The notes beneath the pieces were generated by a model. That model ran no database searches. It was not told the origin of the DNA and saw only the letters and a program-made list of their open reading frames with translations. Shown here in pieces: positions 1 through 5,328 of a DNA stretch of 5,328 nucleotides (position 1 is its first letter; every line of letters begins with the position of its first letter). The DNA lies in contig JAMFST010000396.1 in the NCBI GenBank assembly GCA_026225435.1, positions 1-5,328 of the forward strand, written 5' to 3'. The stretch comes from Labilithrix luteola. GTDB taxonomy: Bacteria > Myxococcota_A > Polyangia > Polyangiales > Polyangiaceae. The translations under genes and the position numbers were made by a program.

Positions 1-21
1 GGTCTCCTCGCGGTGGATCGC

Positions 22-44
22 GTAGCGTCAGTCACTGCCTCTAC
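22..44. promoter_or_regulatory. Operator-like palindrome O1 (probable TetR-family binding site)
   Basis: Imperfect palindrome centred on C33 with two 11-nt arms. Nine of 11 arm positions are complementary; the mismatches are 28/38 and 26/40. The outer arms GTAG and CTAC pair perfectly. The left part, GTAGCGTCAGTCACTG (22-37), recurs exactly at 50-65. Size, symmetry and position upstream of a TetR-type gene fit a TetR-family operator. The symmetry is seen directly; protein binding is inferred. Because the window starts here, a divergent gene to the left could share the site. Confidence 0.6.
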
Positions 45-49
45 CAACT

Positions 50-72
50 GTAGCGTCAGTCACTGACCTTAC
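50..72. promoter_or_regulatory. Operator-like palindrome O2 (probable TetR-family binding site)
   Basis: Second imperfect palindrome, centred on C61. The inner arms GTCAGT and ACTGAC form a perfect 6+1+6 inverted repeat. The outer GTA and TAC also match, so 9 of 11 arm positions are complementary (mismatches 54/68 and 53/69). It shares a 16-bp exact core with O1 at a 28-bp centre-to-centre spacing. The two sites together look like a duplicated operator for the regulator encoded just downstream. No -35 or -10 element was clearly placed between them. Confidence 0.65.
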
Positions 73-113
73 GCAAGGGACCGCCCGCGCTCCCGTCAGC
101 GGCGCTTTTCCGC

Positions 114-119
114 TACTCT
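114..119 (+). promoter_or_regulatory. Possible -10 element before the TetR-domain frame
   Basis: TACTCT fits the TAnnnT pattern and ends 6 nt before the GTG at 126. No Shine-Dalgarno sequence is visible in the intervening bases, so a leaderless or nearly leaderless transcript is possible. No convincing -35 hexamer is seen 16-18 bp upstream. A small inverted repeat (AGCGG 98-102, CCGCT 110-114) overlaps its left edge. This is a weak call resting on position and the short match only. Confidence 0.25.
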
Positions 120-125
120 TTCCCC

Positions 126-506
126 GTGCCTCGAAGCGGCGAAGAAGCGCGTCGTCGCCTGCAGCAGGCGGCGCTCGAGCTGTACCGGAAGCGCGGCTTC
201 GACGAGACGACGACGGCCGAGATCGCCGCGCGTGCCAAGGTCACCGAGCGCACCTTCTTCCGCCACTTCGCCGACAAGCGCGAGGTGCTCTTCGACGGCG
301 AGGAGACCGTGCGCGCGGCCATCACGCAGGGGGTGAAGGACGTACCGGCAGACGTGGCGCCGCTGCTGGAACAGAGCCGTCAGCTCTCGGGGTCGCGCGC
401 CCAGATCATCGCCGCGAACCCGGCGCTGCAGGAGCGCTCGGTGGCACGATCGGCAACCTGCGTGGCGCTCGGCGGTGACCGCGGATCGCCTACCATCCCC
501 GTCCTC
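126..506 (+). pseudogene. TetR-family regulator, N-terminal part only, open in frame into mccB
   Basis: Residues 1-60 form a recognisable TetR_N DNA-binding domain. A first helix (about 8-22) leads to [15 protein letters not shown] and then the recognition helix and its tail, [18 protein letters not shown] (about 39-56). The GTG start gives the usual MPR opening; the same frame upstream has a TAG at 51 and no better start. Residues 84-105, ending [14 protein letters not shown], resemble the middle of many TetR proteins, but the stretch before them seems about 20 residues short. Everything after about residue 105, the bulk of the ligand-binding and dimerisation half of a usual ~190-aa protein, is missing. 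No other frame at 420-510 restores it. Third-position G/C is about 95% in codons 11-106 and drops to about 71% in codons 107-127. There is no stop, so the frame could also be read as a 662-aa fusion ending at 2114. I regard it as a truncated regulator gene, possibly still expressed. The TetR identity is secure; its status is not. Confidence 0.6.
491..496 (+). promoter_or_regulatory. Possible -10 element before mccB
   Basis: TACCAT (TAnnnT pattern) ends 10 nt before the ATG at 507. It sits inside the 21-codon segment whose codon use looks non-coding. As with the site at 114-119, no Shine-Dalgarno sequence lies between it and the start codon, and no clear -35 is found at the expected distance. 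If active, it would give mccB its own near-leaderless transcript, independent of the TetR frame. Low-confidence motif call. Confidence 0.25.
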
Positions 507-2114
<1,608 letters not shown>

Positions 2115-2119
2115 ACGGC

Positions 2120-4132
2120 ATGTTCAATCGTCTCCTCATCGCCAACCGCGGCGAGATCGCCTGTCGCATCATCAAGACCGCCCGCCGCATGGGCATCCGC
2201 ACCATCGCGGTCTACTCCGACGCCGATGCGACGGCGCGCCACGTGCGCCTCGCCGACGAGGCGGTGCGGATCGGTCCGGCCGCTGCGCGCGAGTCGTATC
2301 TGTCGATCGAGGCGATCCTCGCTGCGGCGAAGAGCACCGGCGCCGAGGCGCTGCACCCGGGCTACGGGTTCCTCTCGGAGAACGCAGATCTCGCCGAGGC
2401 GTGCGCCAAAGCGGGAGTGATCTTCGTCGGGCCGACCGCGGCGTCGATCCGGGCGATGGGCTCGAAGTCGTCGGCCAAGGCGCTGATGGTCAAGGCCAAC
2501 GTGCCGGTCACCCCGGGCTACCACGGCGACGATCAGGCCCCGGCGCACCTGGCGACGGAGGCGGCGCGCATCGGCTTCCCTGTGCTCATCAAGGCGACCG
2601 CCGGCGGCGGCGGCAAGGGGATGCGCCGGGTCGACAGGGCGGAGGACTTCGAGGCCAACCTCGCCAGCTGCAAGCGCGAGGCGGCCAGCTCCTTCGGCGA
2701 CGACAAGGTGCTCATCGAGAAGTACATCGAGCGCCCGCGCCACTTGGAGGTGCAGGTCTTCGGCGACACCCACGGGCACCACGTGCACCTCTTCGAGCGC
2801 GACTGCTCGGTGCAGCGGCGCCACCAGAAGGTGCTCGAGGAGGCGCCGGCGCCCGACCTGCCGGTGGAGATGCGCGCGCAGATGGGCGCCACCGCGGTCC
2901 TGGCCGCCAGGACGGTGGACTACGTCGGCGCGGGGACGGTGGAGTTCATCGTCGACCCGACCGGACATTTCTACTTCATGGAGATGAACACCCGCCTCCA
3001 GGTGGAGCACCCGGTCACCGAGGAGATCACCGGGCTCGATCTGGTCGAGTGGCAGCTGAAGGTGGCCGCCGGGGAGCCGCTTCCACTGGCGCAGGAGCAG
3101 ATCACGCACAGCGGGCACTCCATCGAGGCGCGCGTCTATGCGGAGAACCCGGACGCTGGCTTCGCGCCCTCGGTCGGGCCGCTGGTGTATCTCGCCCCGC
3201 CGGCCGCGCGCGACGCAGGGGTCGAACAGGTGCGCGTCGACACCGGCGTGGAGCAAGGCGACGCCATCACCGCGAGCTACGATCCGATGATCGCCAAGCT
3301 GATCGTGCGCGGCGCCGATCGTGCCGAGGCGCTGCGGCTGATGCGCGACGCGCTGGCCGCGTACCAGGTCGTCGGCGTGACCACGAACCTCGAGTTCCTC
3401 GGGCGGCTGGTGCGGACCAAGTCCTTCACCACGCCGGATCTCGACACCAGCTTGATCGAACGCGAGCACGAGGCGCTGCAGCCTCCGCCGGCGGAGCTGC
3501 CGGACGACGTGCTCCGGCTCGCCGCGCTGGCGGAGATCGCCGACCGGTGGCACGTGGCCGCCGCCGCCGAGCCTGGCTCCCCGTGGTCGCGCCTCGACGG
3601 ATTCCGCCTCTCCGGCACGAGCGCGCACGTCATCACGCTTCGTGCCGCCGCCCCCGGCAGCGACGACCGCCACGAGGTCCGCGCCGAGCACGTCGGGCGC
3701 GCGACCTACCGTCTGGTCCCGGGGGACGTCACCGCCCGCATCACCAGCGCCGCCTCACACCGGATCGCCGCGGAGATCGCCGGACGCGCGATCCACGGCA
3801 CCGTCGTGCCGCTCGGCACCAAGCGCCACGTCTTCCTCGGCGGTCGCAAGTGGGAGCTCGAGCTGGTCGATCCGCTGTACGTCGCGACGTCGAGCAGCGC
3901 CGCCGACGGTGGTCTGCGCGCGCCCATGTCCGGCAAGGTGGTGACCCACCTGGCGAAGCTCGGCGAGACGGTCGCCAAGGGGGCGCCGCTGCTGGTGATG
4001 GAGGCGATGAAGATGGAGATCACCCTCTACGCGCCCCACGCGGGGAAGCTGGCGAGCTTCCGCTACGCGCCGGGCGAGCAGGTGGCCGAGGGGGAAGAGC
4101 TGGCGATCGTCGAGGCGGCGCCGGCGAGCTGA
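2120..4132 (+). CDS. mccA: 3-methylcrotonyl-CoA carboxylase, alpha (biotin carboxylase/biotin carrier) subunit
   Basis: ATP- and bicarbonate-dependent carboxylation of a covalently bound biotin, which is then handed to MccB. The product is 670 aa, normal for MCC-alpha. Order of parts: biotin carboxylase N-domain (about 1-110; start RLLIANRGEIACRI, HPGYGFLSEN from H79); ATP-grasp domain (about 115-320) with K158 and the glycine loop GGGGKGM (162-168); RDCSVQRRHQK (R227 onward); the catalytic block MEMNTRLQVEHPVTE with E288, N290, R292 and E296; the C-domain with R338 in GHSIEARVYAENP; a less conserved linking (BT) domain (about 480-595); and a biotinyl domain (about 598-667) with EAMKME, in which K631 is the biotin attachment lysine, 39 residues from the end. 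All expected catalytic residues are present. ATG 2120 is only 5 bp after the mccB stop and has no strong Shine-Dalgarno, so translational coupling to mccB is likely. The frame is open upstream to 812, but that part overlaps mccB and is a shadow. Confidence 0.96.
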   Translation: MFNRLLIANRGEIACRIIKTARRMGIRTIAVYSDADATARHVRLADEAVRIGPAAARESYLSIEAILAAAKSTGAEALHPGYGFLSENADLAEACAKAGVIFVGPTAASIRAMGSKSSAKALMVKANVPVTPGYHGDDQAPAHLATEAARIGFPVLIKATAGGGGKGMRRVDRAEDFEANLASCKREAASSFGDDKVLIEKYIERPRHLEVQVFGDTHGHHVHLFERDCSVQRRHQKVLEEAPAPDLPVEMRAQMGATAVLAARTVDYVGAGTVEFIVDPTGHFYFMEMNTRLQVEHPVTEEITGLDLVEWQLKVAAGEPLPLAQEQITHSGHSIEARVYAENPDAGFAPSVGPLVYLAPPAARDAGVEQVRVDTGVEQGDAITASYDPMIAKLIVRGADRAEALRLMRDALAAYQVVGVTTNLEFLGRLVRTKSFTTPDLDTSLIEREHEALQPPPAELPDDVLRLAALAEIADRWHVAAAAEPGSPWSRLDGFRLSGTSAHVITLRAAAPGSDDRHEVRAEHVGRATYRLVPGDVTARITSAASHRIAAEIAGRAIHGTVVPLGTKRHVFLGGRKWELELVDPLYVATSSSAADGGLRAPMSGKVVTHLAKLGETVAKGAPLLVMEAMKMEITLYAPHAGKLASFRYAPGEQVAEGEELAIVEAAPAS

Positions 4133-4144
4133 GGTGGCGTTGGA

Positions 4145-4179
4145 GAACGGACCGTTCCCGCGCCGGGAAGGATCCGTTC
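4145..4179 (+). terminator. Nested GC-rich hairpin after the mcc operon (candidate terminator)
   Basis: Begins 12 nt after the mccA stop. GAACGGA (4145-4151) pairs with TCCGTTC (4173-4179), CC (4152-4153) with GG (4170-4171), and TTCCCG (4155-4160) with CGGGAA (4164-4169). This gives 15 base pairs with two single-base bulges and a 3-nt loop. No T-run follows, so it is not a classic intrinsic terminator. It may end or stabilise the mcc transcript, or act with another factor. The pairing is seen directly; the function is inferred from position. A direct repeat, CCGTTCCCG (4152-4160 and 4174-4182), allows alternative pairings. Confidence 0.45.
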
Positions 4180-4258
4180 CCGGGAGCCCGCGCGACGGGT
4201 GCTTGGCCCGCGATTTCTGCGTGCCCGGCCCGTCGGACGAGGCGGCACGCTACCTGCT

Positions 4259-4262
4259 GGAG
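4259..4262 (+). promoter_or_regulatory. Ribosome binding site of the lipoprotein gene
   Basis: GGAG lies 7 nt before ATG 4270, and a second purine run, GAGGG, directly abuts the start. This decides the start of the downstream gene, because overlapping frames in 4134-4543 have no comparable site. It is the only clear Shine-Dalgarno in the window. TACCTG at 4251-4256 resembles a -10 box but is too close to this site to be convincing. Confidence 0.6.
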
Positions 4263-4269
4263 ACGAGGG

Positions 4270-5328
4270 ATGCTCGTTCGCAGCTTGCAACAGGTGGTGG
4301 TCGTGGCGCTCGTCTCGTCGGTCGTCGCGGGGTGCTCGGGGAGCGACTCCGACCGTGAAGCGGAGCAAGCCGCGCCGCCATCGTCGCTCGACGCACAGGA
4401 CGCCGCCGTCGCCGCGCTCGACGCCGGCACTGCGGACGCTGCGCCCGACGCCGCGCCCACCGCGCCCGACGCGCTGCGGGTCACCACCCTCGCCGCCGAG
4501 ACAGCGAACAACACGAGCGCCGCCACCTCCTTCGCCGGCCTGAGCGACGGCGACGTGCGCGCCGGCAACGTGAGCAAGCTGTCCATCCACACGCTCGCGC
4601 CGGCGGGCTTCGCCGGGAAGATCTTCGCCCACTACATGCCCTGGTGGGGCTCGTCGGGGCACCTGGACATCGGCTACTCGGCGAAGGACTCGGCGCAGAT
4701 CGCGCGCACGGTCGCCGACATGAGCTCGCGCGGCTACGACGGCGTGGTCCTCGCCGAGGCCAACACCACCGGCTACGACGAGGACGCGGCCATGCTCTTC
4801 GCCACCGCCGCCGATGGCGCCGGCCTCGCGGTCATCGCCAGCGAGAACCACCTCGATAGCGCCAGCGATCCGCAGAGCCGCCTCGCCAGTGACCTCACCT
4901 ATTTCGAGGCCCACGTCTTCGGGCTCGCGCACTACTTCCGCATCGGCGGGCAGCCGGTGGTCATGGTGTTCGACGACAACTCGGCCGTCGACTGGGCCAA
5001 GGCGAGCAGCGCGAGCCCTTCGCACCCGATCTTCCTCTACCGGAACACCGGGGCGCTCACCAACCCGAGCTTCTCCGGCGGCTTCTCCTGGTTCGGCTCC
5101 TTCACGTCGAGCGATCCGCTCGGGCTGTCGTACCTCACGGGGTTCTACGCGGCGGCGAACGCGCATCCCTCTGCCATCGCCGGCGGCGATCTGTGGAAGG
5201 GGTTCGACGACCGGCTCGCCAGCTGGACGCAGGACCGGGTCATCGAGCAGCACTGCGGCACCACCTGGCTGCAGACGGCGGCGAAGCTCACCTCGTCGCT
5301 CTCGCTCGTGCAGGTCGCCACCTGGAAC
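4270..5328 (+). CDS. Secreted lipoprotein, GH71/GH99-like putative glycoside hydrolase (3' end outside window)
   Basis: 353 codons without a stop, running off the window edge. Residues 1-22 are a lipoprotein signal: MLVR, a hydrophobic stretch VVVVALVSSVVAG, and lipobox VAGC with C22 as the lipidated cysteine. Residues 23 to about 75 are a flexible Ala/Asp/Pro-rich linker with PDA repeats, as in many Myxococcota surface lipoproteins. The folded part starts near 110 with KIFAHYMPWWG (HYMPWW at 121-126). It continues through VIASENHLD (to D196), YFRIGGQPVVMVFDD, PIFLYRNTGALTNPSFSGGF, GGDLWKGFDD (305-314) and the terminal VQVATWN. This order matches, from memory, bacterial proteins annotated as GH71/GH99-like or endo-alpha-1,3-glucanase-like TIM barrels, in which TWN continues as TWNDYEEG. 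Enzyme class and substrate are inferred. The position usually holding an IDWYG-type strand end reads VVLAEANTTG here. The gene is separated from mccA by 137 bp and a hairpin, so it is probably an independent unit. Confidence 0.75.
   Translation, partial: MLVRSLQQVVVVALVSSVVAGCSGSDSDREAEQAAPPSSLDAQDAAVAALDAGTADAAPDAAPTAPDALRVTTLAAETANNTSAATSFAGLSDGDVRAGNVSKLSIHTLAPAGFAGKIFAHYMPWWGSSGHLDIGYSAKDSAQIARTVADMSSRGYDGVVLAEANTTGYDEDAAMLFATAADGAGLAVIASENHLDSASDPQSRLASDLTYFEAHVFGLAHYFRIGGQPVVMVFDDNSAVDWAKASSASPSHPIFLYRNTGALTNPSFSGGFSWFGSFTSSDPLGLSYLTGFYAAANAHPSAIAGGDLWKGFDDRLASWTQDRVIEQHCGTTWLQTAAKLTSSLSLVQVATWN

Noticed and set aside
22..65. Two direct repeats considered as the edge of a CRISPR array
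   Set aside because: Only two copies, a 16-bp repeat and a 12-bp gap. Palindromic symmetry and position before a regulator gene fit operators much better.
4134..4543. Two short plus-strand open frames between mccA and the lipoprotein gene
   Set aside because: They overlap the better-supported start at 4270, lack ribosome sites and give Arg/Pro-rich sequence without recognisable features.
4063..5253. Minus-strand open frame opposite the lipoprotein gene (396 codons)
   Set aside because: Arg/Gly/Val-rich shadow with no domain. The plus-strand frame has a ribosome site, a lipobox and a coherent folded domain.

Overview
This is a GC-rich window read almost entirely from the plus strand. It holds the two subunit genes of a 3-methylcrotonyl-CoA carboxylase (MCC, leucine/isovalerate catabolism), preceded by the 5' part of a TetR-family regulator gene and a pair of palindromic operator-like sites. 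It is followed by the start of an unrelated lipoprotein gene. The high GC content, the strong G/C bias at third codon positions, and a lipoprotein linker rich in Pro-Asp-Ala suggest a Myxococcota-like (former deltaproteobacterial) organism. That assignment is inference; the sequence contains no rRNA or phylogenetic marker.

Layout. Bases 1-125 are a regulatory region with two 23-bp imperfect palindromes centred on 33 and 61 that share an exact 16-bp core, then a possible -10 box. From 126 an open frame encodes a TetR-type helix-turn-helix domain. It lacks most of the ligand-binding half and runs without a stop into the carboxyltransferase subunit gene. A normal-length mccB (535 aa) starts at ATG 507. 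mccA (670 aa, biotin carboxylase plus biotin carrier) follows after 5 bp and ends at 4132. A 35-nt nested hairpin lies 12 nt past the mccA stop. A lipoprotein gene with a good ribosome binding site starts at 4270 and leaves the window at 5328. Its mature part resembles bacterial proteins of the GH71/GH99-like type.

How it works together. MccA carboxylates its biotin with ATP and bicarbonate. MccB transfers the carboxyl group to 3-methylcrotonyl-CoA, giving 3-methylglutaconyl-CoA. The TetR domain and the tandem palindromes look like a local control circuit for this operon. The main puzzle is that the TetR gene is cut short and joined in frame to mccB. Either the regulator is a deletion remnant, or the cell makes a DNA-binding-domain/carboxylase fusion. 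Codon use in the 21 codons just before ATG 507 looks less coding-like, which favours a remnant plus an independently started mccB, but the sequence alone does not exclude a fusion.
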